Part shown: piece by piece, positions 21,938-31,168 of the stretch | Layout of the letters: each line of letters starts with the position of its first letter | Numbering within the stretch: the first letter of the stretch is position 1 | Source: Vogesella fluminis | Lineage (GTDB): Bacteria > Pseudomonadota > Gammaproteobacteria > Burkholderiales > Chromobacteriaceae | Assembly: GCF_014652335.1 (NCBI RefSeq) | Contig: NZ_BMYP01000008.1 | Coordinates: forward strand, 1 to 64,000 | Reading direction: 5' to 3' | Length of the DNA stretch: 64,000 bases | Notes under the pieces: model-generated | Database searches by the model: none | The model's input: only the letters and a program-made list of their open reading frames with translations | Told to the model about the DNA's origin: nothing | Program-made: the position numbers and the translations under genes

Positions 21938-22443
21938 CCCGCCGCTGGCCCGCCCTCTTGCTACTCGTCCTGCTGGCGGGCTGCGCCAGCGCTCCCTCGA
22001 AAACCGCCGTCAAGTCCAAGCCGCGCCCACCGGCAGCGGCCAACCTGTCGGCGCTCAAGGCCGACGGCGTCAGCCGCGAAATCCTGCTCTACACCCTGAG
22101 CCTGCTCGACATCGACTACCAGTTCGGCGGCAGCAACCCGGAGGCCGGCCTCGACTGCAGCGGCATGGTGGCCTACATCTACCAGCACGCCGCCGGTATC
22201 AGGCTGCCGCACAATGCGGCGCAGATCGCGGCGCTGGCGCGGCCGATCGGCAACCACCAGCTGCAGGTCGGCGATCTGGTGTTCTTCAACACCATGAACC
22301 GGCCGTTCTCGCACATGGGGCTCTATATCGGCGACGGCAAGTTCGTGCACGCGCCGCGCAGCAACAGCGTGATCCGCGTCGACCGGCTGGACAACCGCTA
22401 CTTCGCCAGCCGCTTCGAGGGTGCGCGCACCCTGTTCGGCTGA
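21934..22443 (+). CDS. NlpC/P60-family lipoprotein, putative peptidoglycan endopeptidase
   Basis: 169 residues starting at the ATG that overlaps the uup stop. A lipoprotein signal ends in the lipobox LLAGC (Cys about 18). The NlpC/P60 papain-like domain shows the catalytic Cys in LDCSGMV, His in FSHMGLYIG and a third polar residue in KFVHAPRS. It probably cuts peptide cross-links of murein at the outer membrane, like Spr/MepS. The longer open frame starting at 21853 runs inside uup and is rejected as the start. Confidence 0.92.
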
Positions 22444-22448
22444 ACCTG

Positions 22449-23021
22449 ATGCGCACCGCGCCCTGGCGGCAGCGCTGGCAGCAGTGGCAGTCGCTGCGCC
22501 CGAAACTGCACCGCGACGGCGCCTCGCTACCGGCCGCACTGCTGTTGGCCAGCCTGCAACGGCAGCTCGACGGTGAGCAACTTCAGGTCATTTCCCTGCA
22601 GTTGCAGCCAGAGGAAAGCGTGCTGGAGCTGGATATACAACAGCCGCTGCGTGCCCGCCTGCAATTATTCTTCTACTTCGGCGAGCTCGACTGGCCCAAA
22701 CGCACCCTGCTGATCCACTACCGGCTGCAGGGCACACCACACGACAACGGCCTGATCCGGCGCGCGCTCGGCGCCCTGCTGCTGACGGCGCTGGACGCCG
22801 GCCTCGGCAGCCACCTGCTGCAAAGGTTGGCCGCAGAGCTGGCTTTCCTCGACATCCAGCCACAATACATCGTCGTCCACCTCGACCAACTACCACCGTT
22901 TACCCGCTGGCAGGAACAGTCTTTTCCGGGCAAATCCCTCGCCCGCCACCTGCAACTGAAGTCCATCACCACCCCGCCCGGCCACCTGCGCCTGACCCTG
23001 GGCTGGCACAGGCAAGGGTAA
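22449..23021 (+). CDS. Hypothetical protein
   Basis: 190 residues starting five bases after the NlpC gene stop. It is rich in Leu, Gln and Arg, with no signal peptide or membrane helix. A region with YFGELDWPKRTLLIHYRL followed by RRALGALLLTALDAGLG is the most ordered-looking part. I do not recognise the family. Codon use and tight spacing support a real gene in the uup-nlpC unit. It carries one copy of the 12-base word at 22823-22834, which reads QRLAA. Confidence 0.7.
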   Translation: MRTAPWRQRWQQWQSLRPKLHRDGASLPAALLLASLQRQLDGEQLQVISLQLQPEESVLELDIQQPLRARLQLFFYFGELDWPKRTLLIHYRLQGTPHDNGLIRRALGALLLTALDAGLGSHLLQRLAAELAFLDIQPQYIVVHLDQLPPFTRWQEQSFPGKSLARHLQLKSITTPPGHLRLTLGWHRQG

Positions 23022-23040
23022 TCCCCTATGTCATGCCGCT

Positions 23041-23069
23041 TTGCAAGGGCAAATGACTATGCTCTTATA
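23041..23069 (+). promoter_or_regulatory. Candidate sigma-70 promoter of the TRAP transporter operon
   Basis: TTGCAA and CTTATA hexamers separated by 17 bases, about 85 bp before the first TRAP gene. No regulator gene is adjacent. Confidence 0.45.
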
Positions 23070-23155
23070 GGCACACACCGCTAGACGGTGGCGGCGTTGG
23101 AGAGCGCCGCAAAAGAACAAGGCCACAGAGCCTCACAACACATTAGGAGAAAACA

Positions 23156-23707
23156 GTGCAATTGCTGCTTGCCTTGTCGCGTCTTATCGACGCGATCAAC
23201 GCACGCATCGGTCAGGCTGCGTCTTGGCTTGTCCTGGTGGTCGTGCTTATCAGCGCGGGTAACGCTGTGGTGCGCAAACTGTTCAACATCAGTTCGAACG
23301 GCTTGCTGGAAATCCAGTGGTACCTGTTTTCTGCCATCTTCCTGCTGGCAGCCGCCTACACCCTGCAAAAGAATGAACACATCCGTATCGACCTGCTGGT
23401 CGGCAAGCTGTCCGCGCGCGGCCAGGCCGTGGTCGACATTGTCGGTACCCTGCTGTTCCTGATGCCGGTCTGCTACCTGCTGATCAGCTTCGGGTGGCCG
23501 ATGTTCCTCGACGCCTGGCATAGCGGCGAGATGTCGTCTGACGCCGGCGGCCTGGTGCGCTGGCCGGTATTCCTGCTGATTCCGACCGGTTTTGTACTGC
23601 TGATGGCACAAGGCCTGTCCGAGCTGATCAAGCGCGTTGCCTTCCTGCAGGGCCTGATTCCGAATCCGGCCATCAAGTCTAACGACCCGCACAAGGAGCC
23701 GGTATGA
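23156..23707 (+). CDS. dctQ: TRAP transporter small permease (DctQ type)
   Basis: 183 residues with four membrane helices, the DctQ fold that partners the large permease. The segment LLEIQWYLFSAIFLLAAAYTL is characteristic. The start is GTG with TAGGAG seven bases upstream. The last codons overlap the start of the large-permease gene by four bases. TRAP systems import organic acids using a periplasmic binding protein and the sodium gradient. Confidence 0.93.
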   Translation: MQLLLALSRLIDAINARIGQAASWLVLVVVLISAGNAVVRKLFNISSNGLLEIQWYLFSAIFLLAAAYTLQKNEHIRIDLLVGKLSARGQAVVDIVGTLLFLMPVCYLLISFGWPMFLDAWHSGEMSSDAGGLVRWPVFLLIPTGFVLLMAQGLSELIKRVAFLQGLIPNPAIKSNDPHKEPV

Positions 23708-25194
23708 GCCTGGATCTGATGGCCCCGATCATGTTCGTGTCGCTGATCTTCTTCCTGCTGATCGGCTACCCGGTTGCCTTTGCCCTGTCCGCCGTCGGCC
23801 TGCTGTTCAGCTGGATCGGCATCCACTTCGATCTGTTGCGCCCCGAGCTGTTGCAGGCCCTGCCCAACCAGGTCTACGACATCATGCGCAACGACACGCT
23901 GCTGGCGATCCCGTTCTTCACCTTTATGGGGCTGATCCTGGAACGCTCCGGGCTGGCGGAAGACATGCTGGACACCATCGGCCAGCTGTTCGGCACCATG
24001 CGCGGCGGCATCGCCTACGCTGTGGTCTTCGTCGGCGCGCTCTTGGCCGCCACCACCGGCGTGGTGGCCGCCTCGGTGATCTCGATGGGGCTGATCTCGC
24101 TGCCGATCATGCTGCGCTACGGCTACGACACCCGCATCGCAACCGGCGTGATCGCCGCCTCCGGCACACTGGCACAGATCATTCCGCCGTCGCTGGTGCT
24201 GATCGTGCTGGCCGACCAGCTGGGCACCTCGGTCGGCGACATGTACGCCGGCGCCATGCTGCCCGGCCTGCTGCTGTGCGCGTTCTACGCCGTGTTCGTC
24301 TTCATGGTGTCGATGGTGAAACCGCAGTGGGTACCGGCGCTGCCTCCGGAGGCCCGCACCCTGCGTGGTGCGGCACTGGGCAAGCGCGTGGTGCTGGTGA
24401 TGATTCCGCCGCTGCTGCTGATTTTCCTGGTGCTGGGCACCATCTTCCTCGGCATTGCCACCCCGACCGAGGGCGGCGCCATGGGCGCGGTCGGCGCCAT
24501 CATCCTGGCGATGATGAACCGCCGCCTGGACATCCCGCTGCTGAAGCAGGCGATGGACTCCACCGTCAAGCTGTCCACCTTCGTGGTGTTCATCCTGATC
24601 GGCGCCCGCGTGTTCCGCATCGCCTTCCTCGGCGTTGACGGCGACAAGTGGGTCGAGCACCTGCTCACCAGCCTGCCCGGCGGTGCCACCGGCTTCCTGA
24701 TTGCCGTCAACTTCATGGTGTTCTTCCTGGCCTTCTTCCTCGATTTCTTCGAGATCGCCTTCATCCTGGTGCCGTTGCTGGCGCCGGTGGCTCAGAGCCT
24801 GGACATCAACCTGGTATGGTTCGGCGTCATCCTGGCGGTGAACATGCAGACCTCCTTCATGCACCCGCCGTTCGGCTTCGCGCTGTTCTACCTGCGCAGC
24901 GTGGCACCGAAGGAAGTGAAGAGCACGCAGATCTACTGGGGCGCAGTACCTTACGTGGTGATGCAGCTGATCATGGTCGGCGCGCTGATCGCCTTCCCGG
25001 CGCTGGTCACCGGCTCGCTGCACGCCGAGGTGAAGACCAACGCCGACGATGCGGCATCGATCATGCAGCAGATGGAGGCAACACCGGGCAGCGACCTGCC
25101 GCAGGATATCGAAATTCCGACCGGAGAAGCCTCGTCAGCCGAAAGCGACAGCCAGCAGTCAGACGCACTGCTCAAGGAACTGACTGGCCAATAA
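23704..25194 (+). CDS. dctM: TRAP transporter large permease (DctM type)
   Basis: 496 residues with about 12-13 hydrophobic helices and the DctM core: IGYPVAFALSAVGLL at the N-terminus, FVGALLAATTGVVAAS, and GTLAQIIPPSLVLIVL. It catalyses transport of the substrate delivered by the binding protein. The C-terminal ~60 residues form a polar, Asp/Glu/Ser-rich tail (ASIMQQMEATPGSD onward) that is longer than in many homologues. The gene is translationally coupled to the small permease; the binding-protein gene follows 129 bp downstream. Confidence 0.95.
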   Translation: MSLDLMAPIMFVSLIFFLLIGYPVAFALSAVGLLFSWIGIHFDLLRPELLQALPNQVYDIMRNDTLLAIPFFTFMGLILERSGLAEDMLDTIGQLFGTMRGGIAYAVVFVGALLAATTGVVAASVISMGLISLPIMLRYGYDTRIATGVIAASGTLAQIIPPSLVLIVLADQLGTSVGDMYAGAMLPGLLLCAFYAVFVFMVSMVKPQWVPALPPEARTLRGAALGKRVVLVMIPPLLLIFLVLGTIFLGIATPTEGGAMGAVGAIILAMMNRRLDIPLLKQAMDSTVKLSTFVVFILIGARVFRIAFLGVDGDKWVEHLLTSLPGGATGFLIAVNFMVFFLAFFLDFFEIAFILVPLLAPVAQSLDINLVWFGVILAVNMQTSFMHPPFGFALFYLRSVAPKEVKSTQIYWGAVPYVVMQLIMVGALIAFPALVTGSLHAEVKTNADDAASIMQQMEATPGSDLPQDIEIPTGEASSAESDSQQSDALLKELTGQ

Positions 25195-25323
25195 GCGGCA
25201 AGCGAGGCATCATGCCAATGGCAACACGCCTCGCGCCAAACCCGTAACCGCATTACCGATAACATCCTCAGGCGGCATGTATCGCCCGGGACACACAGCA
25301 AGCACAACACAAAGGAGATTACG

Positions 25324-26412
25324 GTGGAAAGACGTTCGTTTCTGAAAAAAGCCGGTGCAGCCGGCCTGGTAGGTGCCGGGGTATCGGCATCGGCACTGGC
25401 TGCAGACAGCCCGGCCATCCGCTGGCGTCTGGCATCCAGCTTCCCGAAAAGCCTGGAGACCATCTACGGCGGCGGCGAGCAGCTATCCAAGCGCGTGGCC
25501 GAGCTGACCGGCGGCAAGTTCCAGATCCGCGTATTCCCGGGTGGCGAGATCGTGCCGGGTACCCAGGTGCTGGATGCGGTACAAAACGGTACCGTCGAAT
25601 GTGGCCATACCTGCGGCTATTACTATGTCGGCAAGAACAAGACCTTCGCCTTCGACACCACCATGCCGTTCGGCCTGACCTCGCGCCAGCAGAATGCCTG
25701 GCTGTACTACGGTGGCGGCATGAAGTTGCTGCGCGAATTCTACGCCAAGTACAACATCGTCAACTTCCCGGGCGGCAATACCGGTACCCAGATGGGCGGC
25801 TGGTTCCGCAAGGAAGTGAAATCGCTGGCCGATCTCAAGGGCCTGAAGATGCGCATTCCGGGCTTCGGCGGCGAGATCATGGCCAAGCTGGGCGCGGTAC
25901 CGCAAACCCTGGCTGGTGGCGACATCTACCCGGCACTGGAAAAAGGCACCATCGATGCCACCGAGTGGGTCGGCCCCTATGATGACGAGAAGCTCGGCTT
26001 CTACAAGGTCGCCAAGCACTACTACTATCCGGGCTTCTGGGAACCCGGTCCCAACATCTCTTTCTACGTTTCCAAGAAAGAATGGGACAAGCTGCCTGCC
26101 GAATACAAAGCCGCTTTCGAGGCTGCGGCCGCCGAAGCCAACATCAGCATGCAGGCCGAGTACGATGCCAAAAACCCGGTGGCGCTGGTCAGCCTGCTGC
26201 AAAAAGGCACCAAGCTGCACCAGTATCCGGCCGACGTGATGAAAGCCGCACAAAAAACCGCCTTTGAACTGTACGAACAGGAAGCGGCAAGGAATCCGGA
26301 TTTCAAGAAAATTTACATCGAATGGAAGAAATTCCGCACCCTGCAACACGGCTGGTTCAACCTGGCCGAGAGCAAGATGGAGAACTTCATGTACGCCAAC
26401 CGCGTCAAGTAA
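25324..26412 (+). CDS. dctP: TRAP transporter periplasmic substrate-binding protein (DctP type, Tat-exported)
   Basis: 362 residues. The start is GTG with AAAGGAG upstream. The N-terminus MERRSFLKKAG is a twin-arginine signal (R-R-x-F-L-K) cut after ALAA. The mature part has the DctP layout: FPGGEIVPGTQVLDAVQNG, then LKGLKMRIPGFGGEIMAKLG with the substrate-binding Arg, and ATEWVGPYDDEKLGFYKVA. It most resembles the branch that includes TakP (2-oxoacids) and FcbT1-type binding proteins. The substrate is therefore probably an organic acid, but it cannot be fixed from sequence. Tat export implies folding before secretion. Confidence 0.92.
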   Translation: MERRSFLKKAGAAGLVGAGVSASALAADSPAIRWRLASSFPKSLETIYGGGEQLSKRVAELTGGKFQIRVFPGGEIVPGTQVLDAVQNGTVECGHTCGYYYVGKNKTFAFDTTMPFGLTSRQQNAWLYYGGGMKLLREFYAKYNIVNFPGGNTGTQMGGWFRKEVKSLADLKGLKMRIPGFGGEIMAKLGAVPQTLAGGDIYPALEKGTIDATEWVGPYDDEKLGFYKVAKHYYYPGFWEPGPNISFYVSKKEWDKLPAEYKAAFEAAAAEANISMQAEYDAKNPVALVSLLQKGTKLHQYPADVMKAAQKTAFELYEQEAARNPDFKKIYIEWKKFRTLQHGWFNLAESKMENFMYANRVK

Positions 26413-26429
26413 GCCCGCCATCTGTCACG

Positions 26430-26454
26430 GAAACCGCGCCACGGGCGCGGTTTC
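26430..26454 (+). terminator. Terminator after the TRAP transporter operon
   Basis: GAAACCGCGCC / GGCGCGGTTTC perfect stem with a 3-base loop, 18 bp past the binding-protein stop codon. The stem itself ends in TTTC. Confidence 0.75.
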
Positions 26455-26559
26455 TGCCATGCAAAACCACCTTGGTCTCTCCCCGGTGCATGCCAGTGCA
26501 GTGGCCCTGCGTTTCCATCATCGCCGGCAACTGGGCATGACGCCCGAGCCCTGCCCCGC

Positions 26560-26565
26560 TACAAT
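26560..26565 (+). promoter_or_regulatory. Possible -10 box directly before dnaE
   Basis: TACAAT ends six bases before the dnaE ATG, and there is no Shine-Dalgarno-like sequence between them. If used, transcription would begin at or near the start codon (leaderless mRNA). Confidence 0.35.
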
Positions 26566-26571
26566 GGCGCG

Positions 26572-29500
26572 ATGAACTCACCGCGCTTTGTCCACCTACG
26601 TCTCCACTCCGAATTTTCCATCACCGACGGCATCGTACGCCTTGATGATGCCGTAAAGCGCGCCGTCAAGGACGGCATGCCGGCACTGGGCATGTCCGAC
26701 CTGATGAACATCTTCGGCATGGTCAAGTTTTACAAGGCCTGCCGCGGCAAGGGCATCAAGCCTATCGTCTCCTGCGACATCTGGCTGGAAAACGAGGACG
26801 ACCGCGACCAGCCGTACCGGCTGCTGCTGACGGCGAAAAACCGCGAGGGCTACCGCCGCCTGTGCGAGCTGCTGACCCGCGCCTTCACCTATAACCAGTA
26901 CCGTGGCCGCGCCGAGATCAAGCGCGCCTGGCTGGAAGAAGGCGACAACAGCAACCTGCTGTGCCTGTCCGGCGCCCACCTCGGCGACGTGGGCGTGGCG
27001 TTCGCCAACGGCAACGCCGATGAGGCGCGCAGCCGCGCCGAATACTGGATGCGGCTGTTCCCCGGCGCCTTCTATCTGGAACTGCAGCGGCTGGACAACC
27101 CGCAGGTGGAAAACATCGTGCAGTCCACCTTGTGGCTGGCCGGCGAGACCGGTCTGCCGGTGGTGGCCACCCATCCCATCCAATTCATGGCCCCGGACGA
27201 CTTCAAGGCGCACGAGGCCCGGGTGTGCATTGCCGAAGGCTACACCCTGGGCGACAAACGCCGCCCGCGCGACTTCCGCGACTGCCAGTACTTCCTGTCC
27301 GGCGATGAGATGGTTGCGCGCTTCGCCGACATCCCCGAAGCGCTGGAAAACACGGTGCAGATCGCCCGCCGCTGCAACATCAACGTGGTGCTGGGCAAAA
27401 ACTACCTGCCGGACTTCCCCACCCCGGACGGCATGACGCTGAACGACTTCCTGGTATACGAAGCCAAGCGCGGGCTGGATGCGCGGCTGGCGCAGCTGTA
27501 CCCGGACCCGGCCGAGCGCGAACGCCGCCGCCCGGAATACGACACGCGGCTGAAGTTCGAGTGCGACACCATCATCCAGATGGGCTTCCCCGGCTACTTC
27601 CTGATCGTGGCCGACTTCATCCAGTGGGGCAAGGCCAACGGCTGCCCGGTAGGCCCGGGCCGCGGCTCCGGCGCCGGCTCGCTGGTGGCCTACAGCCTCA
27701 GCATTACCGACCTCGACCCGCTGAAGTACGCGCTGCTGTTCGAGCGCTTCCTCAACCCGGAGCGGGTATCGATGCCCGACTTCGACGTGGACTTCTGTCA
27801 GGAAAACCGCTGGCGCGTGATCGAATACACCCGCCGCAAGTACGGCGAGGAGGCCGTCAGCCAGATCGCCACCTTCGGCACCATGTCGTCCAAGTCGGTG
27901 ATCCGCGACGTTGGCCGCGTGCTCGACCTGCCGTTCGGCCTGTGCGACAAGCTGTCCAAGCTGATCCCGCTGGAGGCCAACAAGCCCTTGAGCCTCGAAA
28001 AGGCGATGGCCGCCGAGCCGCAGATTGCCGAAACCATCGAAAGCGAAGGTGCAGGCGAGCTGATCGAGCTGGCGATGAAGCTGGAAGACCTCACCCGCGG
28101 CATCGGCATGCACGCCGGCGGCGTGCTGATTGCCCCCGGCAAGCTCACCGACTTCTGCCCGCTGTACATCGCCAGCGGCGACGGTGCCGCGCCGGTATCG
28201 ATGTACGACAAGGACGACGTAGAACAAATCGGCCTGGTGAAGTTCGACTTTCTGGGCCTGCGCAACCTCACCATCATCGAGTTGGCGCAGAGGTACATCA
28301 AGGATCTGAGCGGCGAAGACGTAGACGTGGCCAAGCTGCCACTCGACGACCAACTGGCGTACAAGGTGTTTGCCAGCGGCAACACCACCGGCGTGTTCCA
28401 GTTTGAATCCACCGGTATGAAAAAGATGCTGGTGGAGGCCAAACCCAGCCAGTTCGAGGAAATCATCGCCTTCGTCGCGCTGTACCGCCCCGGCCCGATG
28501 GACCTGATCCCGGACTTCATCCAGCGCATGCACGGCGCCAGGTTCGAGTACCTGCATCCGCTGCTGGAGCCGGTGCTGGCACCGACCTACGGCATCATGG
28601 TGTACCAGGAGCAGGTGATGCAGGCGGCGCAGGTGTGCGGCGGCTACAGCCTGGGCGGCGCCGACCTGTTGCGCCGCGCCATGGGCAAAAAGAAGGTCGA
28701 GGAGATGGTGGCGCAACGCGCCATGTTCGTGAACGGCGCCGCCGGCAAGGGCCTGAGCGAGGAGAAGGCCAACGAGATCTTCGACTACATGGAGAAGTTC
28801 GCCGGCTACGGCTTCAACAAGTCGCACGCCGCGGCCTATGCGCTGGTGGCCTACCACACCGCCTGGCTCAAAGCACACCATGCGGCCGCCTACATGGCCG
28901 CCACCATGTCTACCGAACTGGACAACACCGACCAGTTGAAGGTGTTCTACGACGACGCCAGTGACAACAAGAACGGCCTTGCCTTCCTGCCACCGGACGT
29001 CAACCACGGCTTCTACCGTTTCGTGCCGATGGACCGCAAGCACATCCGCTATGCGCTGGGTGCCATCAAGGGTACCGGCGAAGCCGCGGTCAACCATATC
29101 GTCGCGGTGCGCAATGCAGGCGGCAAGTTCAACAGCCTTTTCGACTTCTGCAACCGCACCGACAAGAAGCTGGTGAACAAACGGGTGATCGAGGCACTGA
29201 TCCGCGCCGGCGCCTTCGACAGCATCGAGCCCAACCGCGCGCTGCTGTTCAACAACGTGGCACTGGCGATGACCGCCGCCGAACAGCAGGCGGCCAACGC
29301 CAACCAGGGCGGCCTGTTCGACATGTTCGACGACGGCAGCGCCCCCGGTGTCGACATGGTGGCGTGCAAGCCGTGGCCGGCCGCCATCCAGCTGGCCGAA
29401 GAGAAGATCGCCATCGGCTTCTACCTGTCCGGCCACCCGTTCTCGGCCTACGAGAAGGAAGTGCGCGGCTTCATCAAGACCCCGCTGGCACGCCTCGCAC

Positions 29501-30006
29501 CCAAGCGCGAACCACAGCTGCTGGCCGGTTTCGTCACCGGCATCCGCACCAAGGTCGGCAACCGCGGCAAGATGGCCTTCATCACGCTTGACGACGGCAG
29601 CGCCAAGCTGGAAGTCAGCCTGTTCGCCGAGGCCTTCGACGCCAACCGCAACAAGCTGAAAGACGATATGGTGCTGGTGGTGGAAGGCAAGGTCAGCGAG
29701 GACCGCTTCAGCGGCGGCATGCGCATCATCGCCGACAGCCTGTACGAACTGGGCGAGGCACGCAGCCGCTATGCACGCAGCCTGGCCGTGCGGATGGACC
29801 GGCGCCACGACGTGACCACGCTGCGCAACATCCTGACACCGTACCGTAGCGAGGATGCCGGCTGCCCGGTACGCATCAGCTATAACAACGGCCAGGCCTG
29901 CGGCGACCTAATGCTGCCGCCGGAATGGGGTGTACGTCTCGATGACGGCCTGTTGCTGACACTGCAGGACTGGCTGGGCGAAGAGACGGTCAGGGTTCTC
30001 TGGTAA
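26572..30006 (+). CDS. dnaE: DNA polymerase III alpha subunit
   Basis: Replicative polymerase catalytic subunit, 1144 residues. The N-terminal PHP domain begins FVHLRLHSEFSITDG. The palm has GPGRGSGAGSLVAYSL and the catalytic aspartates in MPDFDVDFCQENRWRVIEY (about residues 402-420), with the third aspartate later in the palm. A helix-hairpin-helix and an OB fold (AGFVTGIRTKVGNRGKMAF) follow, then the C-terminal tau-binding region. Length and order match proteobacterial DnaE1. It is not followed closely by any gene in the same operon; a 32-bp perfect palindrome begins 2 bp after its stop. Confidence 0.98.
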   Translation: MNSPRFVHLRLHSEFSITDGIVRLDDAVKRAVKDGMPALGMSDLMNIFGMVKFYKACRGKGIKPIVSCDIWLENEDDRDQPYRLLLTAKNREGYRRLCELLTRAFTYNQYRGRAEIKRAWLEEGDNSNLLCLSGAHLGDVGVAFANGNADEARSRAEYWMRLFPGAFYLELQRLDNPQVENIVQSTLWLAGETGLPVVATHPIQFMAPDDFKAHEARVCIAEGYTLGDKRRPRDFRDCQYFLSGDEMVARFADIPEALENTVQIARRCNINVVLGKNYLPDFPTPDGMTLNDFLVYEAKRGLDARLAQLYPDPAERERRRPEYDTRLKFECDTIIQMGFPGYFLIVADFIQWGKANGCPVGPGRGSGAGSLVAYSLSITDLDPLKYALLFERFLNPERVSMPDFDVDFCQENRWRVIEYTRRKYGEEAVSQIATFGTMSSKSVIRDVGRVLDLPFGLCDKLSKLIPLEANKPLSLEKAMAAEPQIAETIESEGAGELIELAMKLEDLTRGIGMHAGGVLIAPGKLTDFCPLYIASGDGAAPVSMYDKDDVEQIGLVKFDFLGLRNLTIIELAQRYIKDLSGEDVDVAKLPLDDQLAYKVFASGNTTGVFQFESTGMKKMLVEAKPSQFEEIIAFVALYRPGPMDLIPDFIQRMHGARFEYLHPLLEPVLAPTYGIMVYQEQVMQAAQVCGGYSLGGADLLRRAMGKKKVEEMVAQRAMFVNGAAGKGLSEEKANEIFDYMEKFAGYGFNKSHAAAYALVAYHTAWLKAHHAAAYMAATMSTELDNTDQLKVFYDDASDNKNGLAFLPPDVNHGFYRFVPMDRKHIRYALGAIKGTGEAAVNHIVAVRNAGGKFNSLFDFCNRTDKKLVNKRVIEALIRAGAFDSIEPNRALLFNNVALAMTAAEQQAANANQGGLFDMFDDGSAPGVDMVACKPWPAAIQLAEEKIAIGFYLSGHPFSAYEKEVRGFIKTPLARLAPKREPQLLAGFVTGIRTKVGNRGKMAFITLDDGSAKLEVSLFAEAFDANRNKLKDDMVLVVEGKVSEDRFSGGMRIIADSLYELGEARSRYARSLAVRMDRRHDVTTLRNILTPYRSEDAGCPVRISYNNGQACGDLMLPPEWGVRLDDGLLLTLQDWLGEETVRVLW

Positions 30007-30008
30007 GC

Positions 30009-30040
30009 CCGGCATGCGGCCAACGTTGGCCGCATGCCGG
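30009..30040. repeat. 32-bp perfect palindrome after dnaE, built on the GCGGCCAACGTT word
   Basis: The 18-bp palindrome GCGGCCAACGTTGGCCGC (30016-30033) is extended on both sides by CCGGCAT / ATGCCGG to 32 perfectly self-complementary bases. It starts 2 bp past the dnaE stop codon and probably acts as a transcription end or mRNA-stabilising hairpin in addition to carrying the dispersed word. Confidence 0.85.
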
Positions 30041-30249
30041 CACGTACCCGCTGTGCTAACATGGCGCGCAGTTTTCAGGAACCGCCAGCCTGCACACGGC
30101 AGGCATGCGAACCATCCCCCAAGGCTGGCCGCAAACCATGGCAGGAAAACCGGCGGCGCAGGATTGAGATTCCCGCCGTCAGCCCCACCTGCATTGCACT
30201 GAATTTTTCAAAACCGGCACCACGCTGCCACCATCAGACAGGACACCTC

Positions 30250-30987
30250 ATGGCCATCATCGTTAACGGCGTTGAAATTACCGACGCAATGGTACAAGCC
30301 GAGCTGGAAAACCACACCGACACCCCCAGCCCGCGTGACGCCGCAATCCAGCAACTGGTACTACACCAGTTGCTGCTGCAACAGGCCCGGGAAAGCGGTT
30401 TCGACACCGCCAACGAAGGCCAGGCCATTGGCACCCTGCTCGACAAGGAACTGCAATTCGTTCCAGCCGACGAAGCCGCCTGCATCGCCTTCTATGAGGC
30501 CAACCCGCAGCAATTCAAGCAAGGCGACAGCGCCCGGGCCAGCCACATCCTGTTCCCGCTGGGTAGCGGCGATGAGCTGTCCGCCACCCTGGCACGCGCC
30601 AAGGCAGAAGGTGTACTAGCCGAAGTACAGGCCAACCCGTCGCGCTTTGCCGATCTGGCACGCGAACACTCCACCTGCCCGTCCGGCAAGCAGGGCGGCG
30701 ACCTCGGCCAGTTCGGCCGTGGCCAGATGGTGCCGGAATTCGAACAGGCAGTATTCGGTACCGACACCGGCCACATCACCCCGCACCTGGTAGAGACCCA
30801 GTTCGGCTACCACATCATCCAGGTCAACGCACGCAACGAAGGCGGCCAGCTCGCCTTTGACGACATCAAGGACCGCCTGGGACAGTACCTGAACGAAATG
30901 GCCGGCCGTCAGGCAATGCACGACTACCTGACCAAACTGGTCAGCGCCGCCAAGATCGAAGGCTACACCATGCCCGGCCTGAACTAG
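30250..30987 (+). CDS. Cytosolic parvulin-type peptidyl-prolyl isomerase (PpiC/NifM-like)
   Basis: 245 residues from the ATG at 30250, which has GGACA upstream. The frame is open for 72 further codons but without support. The N-terminal ~100 residues are a helical chaperone-like region. The parvulin domain (about 120-215) has ARASHILFPLGS, CPSGKQGGDLGQFGRGQMVPEFEQAVF and VETQFGYHIIQV, the PpiC signature. There is no signal peptide, so unlike the two parvulins at 43.7-45.3 kb it should act in the cytoplasm, as NifM or PpiC do. The client is unknown. Confidence 0.9.
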   Translation: MAIIVNGVEITDAMVQAELENHTDTPSPRDAAIQQLVLHQLLLQQARESGFDTANEGQAIGTLLDKELQFVPADEAACIAFYEANPQQFKQGDSARASHILFPLGSGDELSATLARAKAEGVLAEVQANPSRFADLAREHSTCPSGKQGGDLGQFGRGQMVPEFEQAVFGTDTGHITPHLVETQFGYHIIQVNARNEGGQLAFDDIKDRLGQYLNEMAGRQAMHDYLTKLVSAAKIEGYTMPGLN

Positions 30988-31036
30988 GGCTTGTTAATAC
31001 TTGCTTTGTCGCGGCCAACACCCTGGACCGCACCAC

Positions 31037-31067
31037 GCACCCGGCAACCCTGCCGGGTGCGGCTTTT
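31037..31067 (+). terminator. Rho-independent terminator of the parvulin gene
   Basis: GCACCCGGC / GCCGGGTGC stem with a 6-base loop, followed by GGCTTTT. Confidence 0.8.
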
Positions 31068-31168
31068 CGGCACTCCCCCCCCTCCCGGCGGCAAACCATA
31101 CCGCACGATGGCACGGCCACCAGTCCGCAAGACAGGAAAACGAAACCGGCCATCGCCCTGCCCGTCTC

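Noticed and set aside
23473-25023. 516-codon minus-strand frame across the TRAP permease genes
   Set aside because: Gln/His/Asp-rich translation with no motif; the permeases on the plus strand are clear.
26596-29808. 1070-codon open frame opposite dnaE
   Set aside because: Antisense shadow of dnaE with no recognisable domain; dnaE is certain on the plus strand.
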